A stretch of 64,000 nt of DNA, taken from contig NZ_MAYT01000027.1 in assembly GCF_001685015.1 (NCBI RefSeq), forward strand, positions 280,589 to 344,588. The letters are read 5' to 3'. Below are positions 55,361 through 62,542 of the stretch, piece by piece. The translations under genes and the position numbers were made by a program. Source of the stretch: Pseudobacillus wudalianchiensis. GTDB lineage: Bacteria > Bacillota > Bacilli > Bacillales > Domibacillaceae. The notes beneath the pieces are model-generated. The model ran no database searches, was not told where the DNA came from, and saw only the letters and a list, made by a program, of their open reading frames with translations. Positions within the stretch are counted from its first letter, which is position 1. Each line of letters opens with the position of its first letter.

Positions 55361-55570
55361 CTATTCTATTTTATATCCATCTTCATCAACTTCTATAATT
55401 CTACAAGTTAATACATTAGACAAATTTGTCAAATCACCTTTTGTTCCGAACCAACCATTTGAACTATCCATTACTTCGCTTGCAACTCGAGTATAACTTT
55501 GTCTTTCATATTCAAGATATAATTTTTTATCACCATTAACCAGTTCAAATTCTATATTGAATTTTGCCAT
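55361..55570 (-). CDS. Hypothetical prophage protein, 69 aa
   Basis: Start ATG 55570 is 7 bp after AGGAGG, so ten upstream codons of the open frame are excluded. Reads MAKFNIEFELVNGDKKLYLE; beta-rich with no membrane segment. Similar in make-up to the next small gene (both alternate polar and hydrophobic residues and end with a short strand), perhaps distant paralogues. Function unknown. Confidence 0.65.
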   Translation of the reverse strand: MAKFNIEFELVNGDKKLYLEYERQSYTRVASEVMDSSNGWFGTKGDLTNLSNVLTCRIIEVDEDGYKIE

Positions 55571-55617
55571 GTTATATCCTCCTTTTGACTTTCTAATCAA
55601 AACCTTTGGTACAACAC

Positions 55618-55809
55618 CTAAACAATAGCCTTAATTTCATACTTCTTCACATTAGCCAAATTAATGCCACCATTTTCTACTATATAAAACCCTTTCGCCT
55701 TTTCAAGTTCATCCTTAAGTTCCTCTTCTGAATTTCTCTGTACATCCAGTGTAAAAACTTCATTATTTTCGCAATAAAAATCAATTGAATATTTTTTTAT
55801 TTTACACAC
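55618..55809 (-). CDS. Hypothetical prophage protein, 63 aa
   Basis: GTG 55809 next to AGAGGGG starts MCKIKKYSIDFYCENNEVFT; spacing is tight, so the exact start is uncertain. Acidic helix in the middle (SEEELKDELEKAKGFY). No family recognised. Cotranscribed with the following 69-residue gene. Confidence 0.55.
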   Translation of the reverse strand: MCKIKKYSIDFYCENNEVFTLDVQRNSEEELKDELEKAKGFYIVENGGINLANVKKYEIKAIV

Positions 55810-55913
55810 CCCCTCTATCTACACAGTTCGATATAAGGGAATATTTTCCTACATCATTTATTCGACAAATACCGGCAATCGGTGAAGAGATCGTCAGCAC
55901 AATTGGTTCTAGT

Positions 55914-55939
55914 GAAAAAACGCTATCGCAAGGATAGCG
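55914..55939 (-). terminator. Terminator after the 49-aa HTH-like gene
   Basis: CGCTATC/GATAGCG stem with 5-nt loop followed on the minus strand by TTTTTT, 13 bp after the stop codon. Confidence 0.9.
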
Positions 55940-55951
55940 AATAAGCTATAT

Positions 55952-56101
55952 TTATTTCCTCTTTATGCTACCGCGAACCCGCTTGTATGTATCTCTATTT
56001 GTACCCATAAGCTCCAAAATGTCTCTTCTGGATAACTTCTCTTTTTCAACAGAAATAGCAGCTAATTTCTCTTTATCAGCTATAGAAAAATGTTCTTTCA
56101 T
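55952..56101 (-). CDS. Small HTH-like protein, 49 aa
   Basis: ATG 56101 has GAGGGAG at 6 bp. Reads MKEHFSIADKEKLAAISVEK, then SRRDILELMGTNRDTYKRVR, which looks like a helix-turn-helix, and a basic end (GSIKRK) to TAA at 55952. Short and basic, so a DNA-binding role is plausible; not assigned to a family. A strong terminator follows. Confidence 0.65.
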   Translation of the reverse strand: MKEHFSIADKEKLAAISVEKEKLSRRDILELMGTNRDTYKRVRGSIKRK

Positions 56102-56169
56102 TTTTATCTCCCTCTCAATAAGCACCGCCTTACGCTATTTGCTTTTATATTTTTAGGTTTTCCGCTCCC

Positions 56170-56400
56170 GTTCAATCACCCAGGAGGATAGCTAGGATTG
56201 TGGAAACGGCAGGCCATTATTGCACCACACCTTGCATTGGACTTTCACCAATTGCATCCCCGTGACGATCGCACGCAATCCTGCTAAGCTCCGATTACTC
56301 CCCCTGTACAGCTGGTAACCTTCATCGCTATTCGATCCATCCGAGTACATCATTGATAAAGGAAAGATGCTTCTCCTACCAGCCAAGTAACTAGCTGATA
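56170..56400 (-). ncRNA. Structured RNA candidate upstream of the packaging region
   Basis: More GC-rich than its surroundings. Minus-strand stems: GCTGGTA/TACCAGC (56383-56377 with 56317-56311), AGGATTG/CAATCCT closing a domain (56282-56276 with 56200-56194), and inside it the hairpin TGCAATTGG-TGAAAG-TCCAATGCA (about 56257-56232). The GGTGAAAGTCC hairpin is reminiscent of domain I of bacterial group II introns, whose 5' ends often begin GTGCG as here, but no reverse transcriptase or domain V is near. A 64-codon frame through it is probably accidental. Confidence 0.4.
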
Positions 56401-56438
56401 AGAAAATCTTACCTTCAATGGAAAAATAAAAAGGTGCC

Positions 56439-56500
56439 CAAAATGGTACCCATTTTGTTCGATTTTTGTCCGAAATTTATCCGGTTTTTATTCGATTTTT
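56439..56500. repeat. Four tandem 11-bp repeats with adjacent palindrome
   Basis: GTTCGATTTTT, GTCCGAAATTT, ATCCGGTTTTT, ATTCGATTTTT follow one another without gaps from 56457 to 56500 (consensus RTYCGRWWTTT). Directly to the left, CAAAATGG/CCATTTTG (56439-56457) is a palindrome. One-helical-turn spacing suggests an operator or initiation-type protein binding site. Confidence 0.75.
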
Positions 56501-56712
56501 TTCCAAATAAAATAACAGCACTTGTAGCTTTGGAGCAATGATTGATCAAGTTACTACTAATAACCTTGATAAACGAACAAAAAGAAAGAGCATATTTTGA
56601 AAAAAAGATTGATCAAAACATACTCTTAATATTTTCAATTGACTCATTCTTTTATAAAAAGTTAATTACTTCCTATCTATTCTATATTTCTCAACAATCG
56701 CGCCCGTTTGTT

Positions 56713-56752
56713 GAAGATGGACTCATTAATCAGAAATAATGAGTCCATCTTC
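56713..56752. repeat. Perfect 16-bp inverted repeat
   Basis: GAAGATGGACTCATTA and its exact complement around an 8-nt loop; no T run on either side, so it is not a typical terminator. It lies in the gap between the 11-bp repeats and the anti-sigma gene. Confidence 0.7.
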
Positions 56753-56933
56753 TGCAACTTGCCTCTGATCAGTAGAATTTGGGTTTACAACCAATTCAAA
56801 GGATACTTTTTGGCCATGTTTTAGAAATCTGAATCCATCAGGAAACCTTTCCGTATCAAGTAAAATAGAACTGAAATTAAGAAAAGAATCGCTGATTAGT
56901 GAGTCTATTATAAACCAGTGAAAGCAACAACTA

Positions 56934-57839
56934 TCATAAAGTGCTATTCGGCTTCTTGATTGATAATTTTTTTAATATGTTCCTGCCAGCTAACAACGCA
57001 AAATACAAAGAAATTGTGACTAGTAATATTGCATAAAAGTCTCGTCTAGCAAGGTAAGTTGTAGAGTGAAGACCTTTTATAAGTAAGTGAGCAAACAGGT
57101 AGGAGATAGGCAATAGAATAATTTTTTCTAGTACATTTCTTATTTTTTCATTCTTACGGAATATGACCAATCCAATTCCACAAATGAGTAAAAATCCTAT
57201 AGCAAATATCACATAGTAGCTTAAAACTAGCCGAGGTAACATAATAACAGAACCATCCGTTATTGGATCTCCATAAATTAAAATATTTTCACTTCCATCG
57301 GTATTGTAATAATAGATTGAAGCGACCGTTTCTCCATTCGGGTTTAAGACAGTATTTTCTAGGTTGTTTTTGCTTATTTTCTGGTGCCAAATCGTTTCCC
57401 ATGTAGTTATATCATAGACATAACCTGAATTGTCTGCTGCTGGATATTTTTCTACATGGAATCCGGATACTTCTTCACTAAAATTCAAAAGTACAGTTCC
57501 ATCACCCTTTTCAATGATTGAAACCGCATTTTCATTATAAGAAATGTATGCTGGCGCTGTCAGATAAGCCATTGTAACCACTGCAAAAACCAATGTTACC
57601 ATGACTGAAAGAATAATTGTTTGCAGCTTTTCCCTTCGCAATGTATTTTGTATGTTTCTTAAGGGATCTATATCAGTATCTATTGGCAGTTCTTCAAGCG
57701 TCCTCATTTCTTCAAGTCGTTTTTTGCAGTTTTCACAAGAAGCTATATGTTCTTCAACGATATCTCTAGTATCTTGACTTGCCATATCCTCGACATATAA
57801 CGGCAGTATATCCCTAATCATATTACAGCTAATTTTCAT
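56934..57839 (-). CDS. Anti-sigma factor with zf-HC2 domain
   Basis: Membrane anti-sigma for the adjacent ECF factor. Cytoplasmic N-terminus with the His-Cys zinc motif EEHIASCENCKKRLEE (about residues 29-44) and an earlier Cys in ISCNMIRDILPLY, then membrane helices near residues 75-97 and three or four more after residue 200. A ~100-residue presumed extracytoplasmic sensor domain lies between. Stop of the sigma gene overlaps the start by 4 bp. Confidence 0.85.
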   Translation of the reverse strand: MKISCNMIRDILPLYVEDMASQDTRDIVEEHIASCENCKKRLEEMRTLEELPIDTDIDPLRNIQNTLRREKLQTIILSVMVTLVFAVVTMAYLTAPAYISYNENAVSIIEKGDGTVLLNFSEEVSGFHVEKYPAADNSGYVYDITTWETIWHQKISKNNLENTVLNPNGETVASIYYYNTDGSENILIYGDPITDGSVIMLPRLVLSYYVIFAIGFLLICGIGLVIFRKNEKIRNVLEKIILLPISYLFAHLLIKGLHSTTYLARRDFYAILLVTISLYFALLAGRNILKKLSIKKPNSTL

Positions 57840-58324
57840 CGATAATCCCCCAATCGCGCTTTAATCTTTTCTCTAGCTCGGTGATAAGTAACACAAGCCC
57901 AGTTATCACTTTTTGCAAACAATTTGCCAATTTGCTTAAATGACAGTTCTCCAAATACACGGAGCGTAAAGACTTTTTTATAGGGCTCTTTTAAATTCTG
58001 GATAATTTCATGTACCTTCATAGACGCTTCTGTAGTGGTTATTTCTTGTTCTACATTGTCTTCACTAGCTGGTTCTGGAAGTGACTCTAAATCTACAAAG
58101 CTTTTTTTCTTACGCAAATAAGAGTAATAACTGTTTTTGGCAATTTGGCATAACCAAACACGGATATCACTATCCCCTCTGAAACTGTCTAGCGATGCTA
58201 ATGCCTTCATAAAAGTTTCCGAAGTGATATCTTCAGCGATATACTTATCGCCAGATAAACTATACACATATAAAAATACATCTTTAAAGTATGTATTATA
58301 AATATCCTCAAGCTGTGTCACCAT
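57836..58324 (-). CDS. ECF RNA polymerase sigma factor
   Basis: 162 residues with sigma region 2 (YVYSLSGDKYIAEDITSETFMKAL, DIRVWLCQIAKNSYYSYLRKKK) and region 4 (PYKKVFTLRVFGELSFKQIGKLFAKSDNWACVTYHRAREKIK). Coupled to its anti-sigma. Located between the phage late regulator and the packaging genes, so it may be cargo (a moron) or a phage regulator. Start GTG/ATG follows AAGGAGGTGAGATG. Confidence 0.9.
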   Translation of the reverse strand: MVTQLEDIYNTYFKDVFLYVYSLSGDKYIAEDITSETFMKALASLDSFRGDSDIRVWLCQIAKNSYYSYLRKKKSFVDLESLPEPASEDNVEQEITTTEASMKVHEIIQNLKEPYKKVFTLRVFGELSFKQIGKLFAKSDNWACVTYHRAREKIKARLGDYR

Positions 58325-58423
58325 CTCACCTCCTTACATATAAGACGCGATAAACTCAAATATCTTACAAAAATATAAGAAAACCGTACAAAGTACGCCC
58401 GGTCCTTCTTTCCTCTACCATAA

Positions 58424-58621
58424 TTATTGGAAATCCTGTAGTCGATACTCCTGCCCATGTATCCCTTTATAATATTCAGGGAACATTTCTCCTCCACATT
58501 GTTCACACTGAAATCGGTTTAGTTTAAGTGAAATATATACAATCTTTATACTAACTAATATCTTATTACCAAGGCGATCTTCAACAATCTGGCCCTTTAA
58601 TGGAGTAACATAAATAGAGGT
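58424..58621 (-). pseudogene. Zinc-ribbon-like remnant without start codon
   Basis: 65 open codons ending TAA at 58424, containing VEDRLGNKILVSIKIVYISL then RFQCEQCGGEMFPEYYKGIHG, a CXXC zinc-knuckle-like piece. No usable start or ribosome-binding site. Possibly the tail of a decayed phage gene; otherwise 58325-58720 holds nothing recognisable. Confidence 0.3.
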
Positions 58622-58720
58622 TTACAAAATCAACAATAAAAAATAAAAATCCTGTTTTAACACAGAATTTTGATCAAACTTTACTAAGAATTATCAATCT
58701 TTGTTTTAAATCTACAGCGC

Positions 58721-59104
58721 TCAGATAATTCCAAGCGCTGTAGCCAGACGATATATAGCCGCTCTCTTCTTCTCATAGTATTTTCCTTTCTTTAGGCCTA
58801 GTTCCATATAAATATTAATGTCCTTCGTCTCCTGAGAAGTAAAATACTTCATTTCAATGATTCTCCTTTCAATAAAGTCCAGGCTGTTCTCTAAAGCACG
58901 TTCGATTTGCTTCACTTTTAACTCATTGAGCCGATCTTGCTGCCGTACTGAGGGAAACAGATTAATAACACCGGCTGCTTCCTGTTCTTTTTTATTCTCT
59001 ATTTGAACTTTAAGTGCCCGATAGTCTCTGAGTTCTCCAATAATCAATTTTTGTACTTCTTTCTCATCTATCTCTCTAAAGAACTTTAATTGTATTGCAT
59101 TCAT
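58721..59104 (-). CDS. ArpU-family late transcriptional regulator
   Basis: 127 residues from ATG 59104 (AGGGGGTAAGGG). FFREIDEKEVQKLIIGELRDYRALK, NSLDFIERRIIEMKYF and a C-terminal KGKYYEKKRAAIYRLATALGI (sigma-region-4-like HTH) fit ArpU, which activates packaging and lysis genes in Gram-positive phages. It takes the position of Xpf in PBSX. A terminator-like hairpin precedes it. Confidence 0.85.
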   Translation of the reverse strand: MNAIQLKFFREIDEKEVQKLIIGELRDYRALKVQIENKKEQEAAGVINLFPSVRQQDRLNELKVKQIERALENSLDFIERRIIEMKYFTSQETKDINIYMELGLKKGKYYEKKRAAIYRLATALGII

Positions 59105-59118
59105 ATCCCTTACCCCCT

Positions 59119-59182
59119 TATAAAAATAAAATAGGACACCAAACAATTAAGCAGCTCCATACTGCCTTAAAGTTTTGGTGCC
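59119..59182 (-). terminator. Leader hairpin ahead of arpU
   Basis: GGCACCAAAAC...GTTTGGTGTCC with an inner AAGGCAG/CTGCTT stem, followed on the minus strand by CCTATTTTATTTTTAT, ending 15-30 bp before the arpU start. Reads as an intrinsic terminator or attenuator. Confidence 0.65.
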
Positions 59183-59262
59183 CTCGGTTTTTCCGTTAGG
59201 CTATCTATTAAGTTGCGGACTATTCATTAAACCCTCTATCTACGAAGATTAACTCCTATAAC

Positions 59263-59658
59263 TTAATTTTTTCTAGTAAATTCAATATACCTTGTTCCTT
59301 GAAAAGTTAAAGTGCCAACATCTCCTTCCGCAATCATTCCATACTCCTTACCTGAAACACGAAACTCTGACCGATCACCACTTTCGAATTCGAATGTGAT
59401 AAAGTAAGTCGTGGAGGAACTATGAAGAGGGGCTGTGTTATCGTGATGATTGTGATGAGTATGTCTAGCAACATTTGTTCTTTTAACTTTTGCCGTTGCA
59501 GGAACAGATAAGCGAGGAGACTCTTCATTTTTTATCCATTGACTAAGACCTTTGAATAAGTTAACTATTATCACTATAAAAATAGTTACAAAAATAATCC
59601 CTATGAATGTAGGCGCGAATGTAAATAGCCAATCCCCACTTTCACTAACCTCGTACAT
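59263..59658 (-). CDS. DUF2500 family membrane protein
   Basis: 131 residues. One N-terminal membrane helix (FTFAPTFIGIIFVTIFIVIIV, about 12-34), a basic His-rich linker (ARHTHHNHHDN), and the DUF2500 C-terminal beta domain TTYFITFEFESGDRSEFRV..KEYG.I.EGD.G.L.FQGTRYI. DUF2500 proteins are common in Firmicutes chromosomes and prophages; function unknown. Confidence 0.8.
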   Translation of the reverse strand: MYEVSESGDWLFTFAPTFIGIIFVTIFIVIIVNLFKGLSQWIKNEESPRLSVPATAKVKRTNVARHTHHNHHDNTAPLHSSSTTYFITFEFESGDRSEFRVSGKEYGMIAEGDVGTLTFQGTRYIEFTRKN

Positions 59659-59724
59659 GAAATATACCCCCTTGTTGTGATATAAAAATATACGAATAAA
59701 ATAACAGAAAGATTCAATTTTCCT

Positions 59725-59931
59725 TTAAATGACATCCTGACCAGACATTCTAACCCGCTGGCTTCTTATCACGTCAAACACCCTACCCTCCTTCCAGATG
59801 ATCGTGTCTTCTCCAAATTGTTTAGACGTCACCTTCGTCAGCTGACCATCAATAACTACGTAAACTGCATTCTCCATTAGATTAATTTCTGCTGTCATTT
59901 TTTCTAAATTAATTGCTGCTTCTTTCAGCAA
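59725..59931 (-). CDS. XtrA/YqaO-like prophage protein
   Basis: 68-codon frame; an internal ATG gives MTAEINLMENAVYVVIDGQL, and NLEKMTAEINLMENAVYVVIDG is the XtrA pattern of PBSX (YqaO in skin). The position just upstream of the late regulator matches xtrA-xpf. Function unknown. Exact start uncertain (59931 or codon 13). Confidence 0.65.
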   Translation of the reverse strand: MLKEAAINLEKMTAEINLMENAVYVVIDGQLTKVTSKQFGEDTIIWKEGRVFDVIRSQRVRMSGQDVI

Positions 59932-60200
59932 GACGTCCCCGATCTGTTAAGATATAGGTACCGACGATATTCCAAAGGCCGAGAGCTTTCCTGGCTTTTT
60001 TGATATAATTCACTCCGTCGATAACATCACAACAATCCAGGAGCGCAACATTTCAACTTTTTAACCCCCTCAATATGAACTTGTGGCCAACCAAACGGCA
60101 AACCATTATAAGTGACCAGTGTTTCTTCTTTCCAATTCTTTCTGAAACAAATCCAGTATGTAACATTGTTACTGCACATACTCTTCAACTGGATCACTTA
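59918..60200 (-). pseudogene. Decayed early prophage gene, copy A
   Basis: Frames on the minus strand read EETLVTYNGLPFGWPQVHIEGVKKL, then after a frameshift near 60040 CDVIDGVNYIKKARKALGLW and TYILTDRGRLAERS to a stop just upstream of the XtrA-like gene. No intact start. The same DNA recurs in degraded form at 60836-61080. Confidence 0.45.
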
Positions 60201-60485
60201 CCGTCAACATGAAAGCTATCCATCTTTTAGTGTCTTCTGCCAATAAGCACAATCCCTCTGCTAAAAGCGTTAGATTGCACTTCTATTAAAAATTCAAGTT
60301 GATTCCTCCTTCTTTTTTCAACGGAATACGACTTAGTGTATAAGGCTTATCTTTTTAAACAAGTACAAATTTCCAGTGCAGTCTGATATAATTTCCCTTG
60401 TTGACAAAAATATTTCGACAAATTTCTTCAATATATTATAAATCACCTTCATAATTGTAATAATTACCGGAAAGGGGTACTTATT

Positions 60486-60635
60486 GTGCTTCCAATAGAA
60501 CTTATCTGTCATGAACTCAAACGTTTAACAGACGACTATTATAAATGTGAAAATCCCACTATAAAAAGCCTTATATATTCTGATATCAAGCTTTTAAGTA
60601 AAGCTCTGTTCCTTAGTGACCAGTCAGATATATGA
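60486..60635 (+). CDS. 49-aa helical protein, paralogue A
   Basis: GTG 60486 is 8 bp after AAAGGGG. Reads LPIELICHELKRLTDDYYKC then NPTIKSLIYSDIKLLSKALF and stops at 60635. Two amphipathic helices separated by a turn. Same length and pattern as the gene at 61719 (HEL.RL/REL.HL, C after 8-9 residues, LI...I.L). A terminator-like hairpin lies 190 bp downstream. Function unknown; the fold is reminiscent of Spo0E-like phosphatases but the SQELD motif is absent. Confidence 0.6.
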   Translation: MLPIELICHELKRLTDDYYKCENPTIKSLIYSDIKLLSKALFLSDQSDI

Positions 60636-60824
60636 ATAGCTTAAGAATCTATCTCTTTGAATACATACTACTGACAGACCCTAGCTTATTCCATTAAATG
60701 CATTTCGCTTTAGATAAGTCAGGAGCGCTCCTAGCTCTTTTGTATATTTTCATCCAATTTGGAAATAATGCTTAAAGAGTCATCTGTTCGTCCCCCCTTA
60801 GAACATATACAGGTTAATAAATCT

Positions 60825-60848
60825 GCCAGGAGTTTTCCTGGCTTTTTT
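60825..60848 (+). terminator. Terminator-like hairpin, plus strand
   Basis: GCCAGGA/TCCTGGC with a 4-nt loop followed by TTTTTT. It arises within degraded gene copy B, so it may be secondary, but it would serve the plus-strand 49-residue gene. Confidence 0.55.
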
Positions 60849-61080
60849 GATGCAATCCACTAATTTGACAACATAACAAAATTTCACACATATAATATTT
60901 TTACCTTTTAAAGCCCGCAACACGGACTAATACCGACAACTACTCTACGGGTGTAGTCGGGAAGCCGACTCCCCTCGTTCTTGCCCCTCTACTTTTACGA
61001 ATTGTGGTCAGTCAAACAACAAGTCATTGTAGGTTACAAGTGCTTCTCCACGCCCGCAAAATCACTTGGATACACTGGAT
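60836..61080 (-). pseudogene. Decayed early prophage gene, copy B
   Basis: Shares with copy A the stretches AAAAAAGCCAGGAAA and, further upstream, a segment that translates ALVTYNDLLFD before a stop where copy A has LVTYNGLPFGWPQV. Several stops and indels. Marks an old tandem duplication in the early region. The rest of 60640-61280 shows no intact gene. Confidence 0.4.
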
Positions 61081-61288
61081 GAACTTCATAGTAAATACAA
61101 TTCACTTAATCCTGCACTTTCAATGGAACATGCCGCACCACGAAAGACACCCCCTGACAAATTACTCATGAATTTCAAGTTATTGTCATGCTATAGTGGA
61201 TGCACGAATAAAAATTAAGTTATTTTGAGAATTTAGAGACTGTTCTTAGTCACCCTCTCACCTTAATAGAAGGGAGGCACCATAAGAC

Positions 61289-61531
61289 ATGTCATCAAAT
61301 CATACAGAAACAATGTTAAAAACCTTAAAAGATTTCTCTACTTGTGAAATAGTACTAACTTTAAAGCATAATGATGGTACGCCACTAATTTCCGTATGCT
61401 ATCAAAAGAATGGTTATCAAATAACCTGTTTGAAAAGTCTTATTACTGAAACCTATAATGATATTGAAGATACAATTTCAGCTATTGATAAAGCGTTGCA
61501 AAATAGTTACGAAAAAACTCTGATTAATTAG
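61289..61531 (+). CDS. Hypothetical prophage protein, 80 aa
   Basis: ATG 61289 with GGGAGG 11 bp upstream and an extended -10 (TGCTATAGT near 61190) further up. Beta-strand-rich first half (FSTCEIVLTLKHNDGTPLISVCYQ) and an acidic helix at the end (DIEDTISAIDKALQ). No family recognised. Plus-strand, between the two 49-residue paralogues. Confidence 0.6.
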   Translation: MSSNHTETMLKTLKDFSTCEIVLTLKHNDGTPLISVCYQKNGYQITCLKSLITETYNDIEDTISAIDKALQNSYEKTLIN

Positions 61532-61718
61532 GGATTTTTATTTTGCAATCTTTGTTTCACAGTTTCAGCGGAATATCCAGTAAATATGTCTAATCAAAAC
61601 AAGTAAGTTAAATAACCTCCTGATAATTGTTTATTTAGAGATTTGCCTCTTGTGGGAAAATGGTATTATTGGTAAACTTGCCTTTCACAGTCTTTTTACT
61701 GTGAGAAGGAGTGTCACT

Positions 61719-61868
61719 ATGGTAAGTGAGAGCGAGCGTCTGATCTTCGCAAGAGAATTAAATCATTTACTTAGTGAATTAAACAGATGTAAAGATGCTC
61801 AGTTAAGAGCCCTCATCTGCGAACATATTTCCTTAGTGCGTTTGGTATTAATCGGTAAATCTGATTAA
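61719..61868 (+). CDS. 49-aa helical protein, paralogue B
   Basis: ATG 61719 is 7 bp from AAGGAG; the longer open frame upstream covers a TCACAGT/ACTGTGA hairpin (61685-61704) in the leader. Reads MVSESERLIFARELNHLLSE then LRALICEHISLVRLVL, two amphipathic helices aligned without gaps of note to paralogue A. Function unknown. Confidence 0.65.
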   Translation: MVSESERLIFARELNHLLSELNRCKDAQLRALICEHISLVRLVLIGKSD

Positions 61869-61898
61869 TGCTTTTTTTATCCAATGTTTTCTCCTAGA

Positions 61899-62348
61899 TC
61901 AATGTACTTTCCTAACAGCGCGTCTATCTGCTTCCCTCACCTTCTTTTTCTTCCGCATATAAGCCCGATACTCTTCCGCCGGCAAAAACCCCTTATGAGC
62001 CGGACTATATGTAAGCAATCTCAGTATATGGGGATACTTCTTCTCAAACAGCTTCCTCTTGATCTTAAAAGCTTCTGTTTCCACTCCCTTGATGTCTACT
62101 ACTTCAATGCTTCCGTTTTTCTTATGCACTTCAAAATCGGCCACATACTCAATTTTCCGGTGCGTTACACCATTCTTCGTAAAAGCTTCTTGGAGCAAGT
62201 ACCGTGGCTGAATCCGGAAGAAGAGAATTCGATCATTCGCCTGCAGCCGTTTCAGATGCTTATAATACTTCGCTTCAGCTTTGCTATCGAAAGTGATGCC
62301 GTCCACCACCACTTTCTTAGAGCCATATTTTGATTTCACTTTCCTCAA
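61899..62348 (-). CDS. DUF1064 phage protein (YqaN-like nuclease fold)
   Basis: 149 residues. TFDSKAEAKYYKHLKRLQAN, then ADFEVHKKNGSIEVVDIKGVET is a restriction-endonuclease-like arrangement (E...D...DxK) seen in DUF1064 proteins such as skin YqaN, which are suspected Holliday-junction or branched-DNA nucleases. TTG start at 62348 overlaps the preceding stop (TTGA) with GGAAGGA upstream. Confidence 0.85.
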   Translation of the reverse strand: MRKVKSKYGSKKVVVDGITFDSKAEAKYYKHLKRLQANDRILFFRIQPRYLLQEAFTKNGVTHRKIEYVADFEVHKKNGSIEVVDIKGVETEAFKIKRKLFEKKYPHILRLLTYSPAHKGFLPAEEYRAYMRKKKKVREADRRAVRKVH

Positions 62349-62530
62349 CTTGCATCCTTCCCAACTAACTCAGCCAGCCGCATAGCTTCTTCTAATCGTT
62401 TATCAAACTCTTCTTGCCTCTTCTTCTGGATATCTCCCGGCATTGGCCCACACTTTGGACAAGGCTGTTTCATCCACCCAAATCCAATGTCATTTGTGGC
62501 TACATAAGTGCCGTTGCATAAATTGCACAT
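62345..62530 (-). CDS. Small zinc-finger-like prophage protein, 61 aa
   Basis: Two CXXC pairs (MCNLCNGTYVATN and PCPKCGPMPGD) then a charged helix. Resembles short DnaJ-type zinc knuckles encoded beside phage helicase loaders. Coupled to the DUF1064 gene by a 4-bp overlap; ATG after GGGGG. Confidence 0.7.
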   Translation of the reverse strand: MCNLCNGTYVATNDIGFGWMKQPCPKCGPMPGDIQKKRQEEFDKRLEEAMRLAELVGKDAS

Positions 62531-62542
62531 TCTCTCTTCCCC

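Noticed and set aside
56192-56386. 64-codon minus-strand frame as a protein gene
   Set aside because: Starts with TTG without a good ribosome-binding site and overlaps several complementary stems; the RNA explanation fits better, though not proven.
56457-56500. Short CRISPR-like array
   Set aside because: Repeats are contiguous with no spacers and only 11 bp long; no cas genes in the window.
56542-56739. 65-codon plus-strand frame in the prophage spacer
   Set aside because: No ribosome-binding site, composition follows AT content, and its end runs into the 16-bp inverted repeat.
58318-58506. 62-codon frame upstream of the sigma gene
   Set aside because: No ribosome-binding site, overlaps the sigma leader and its start, and contains no recognisable pattern.
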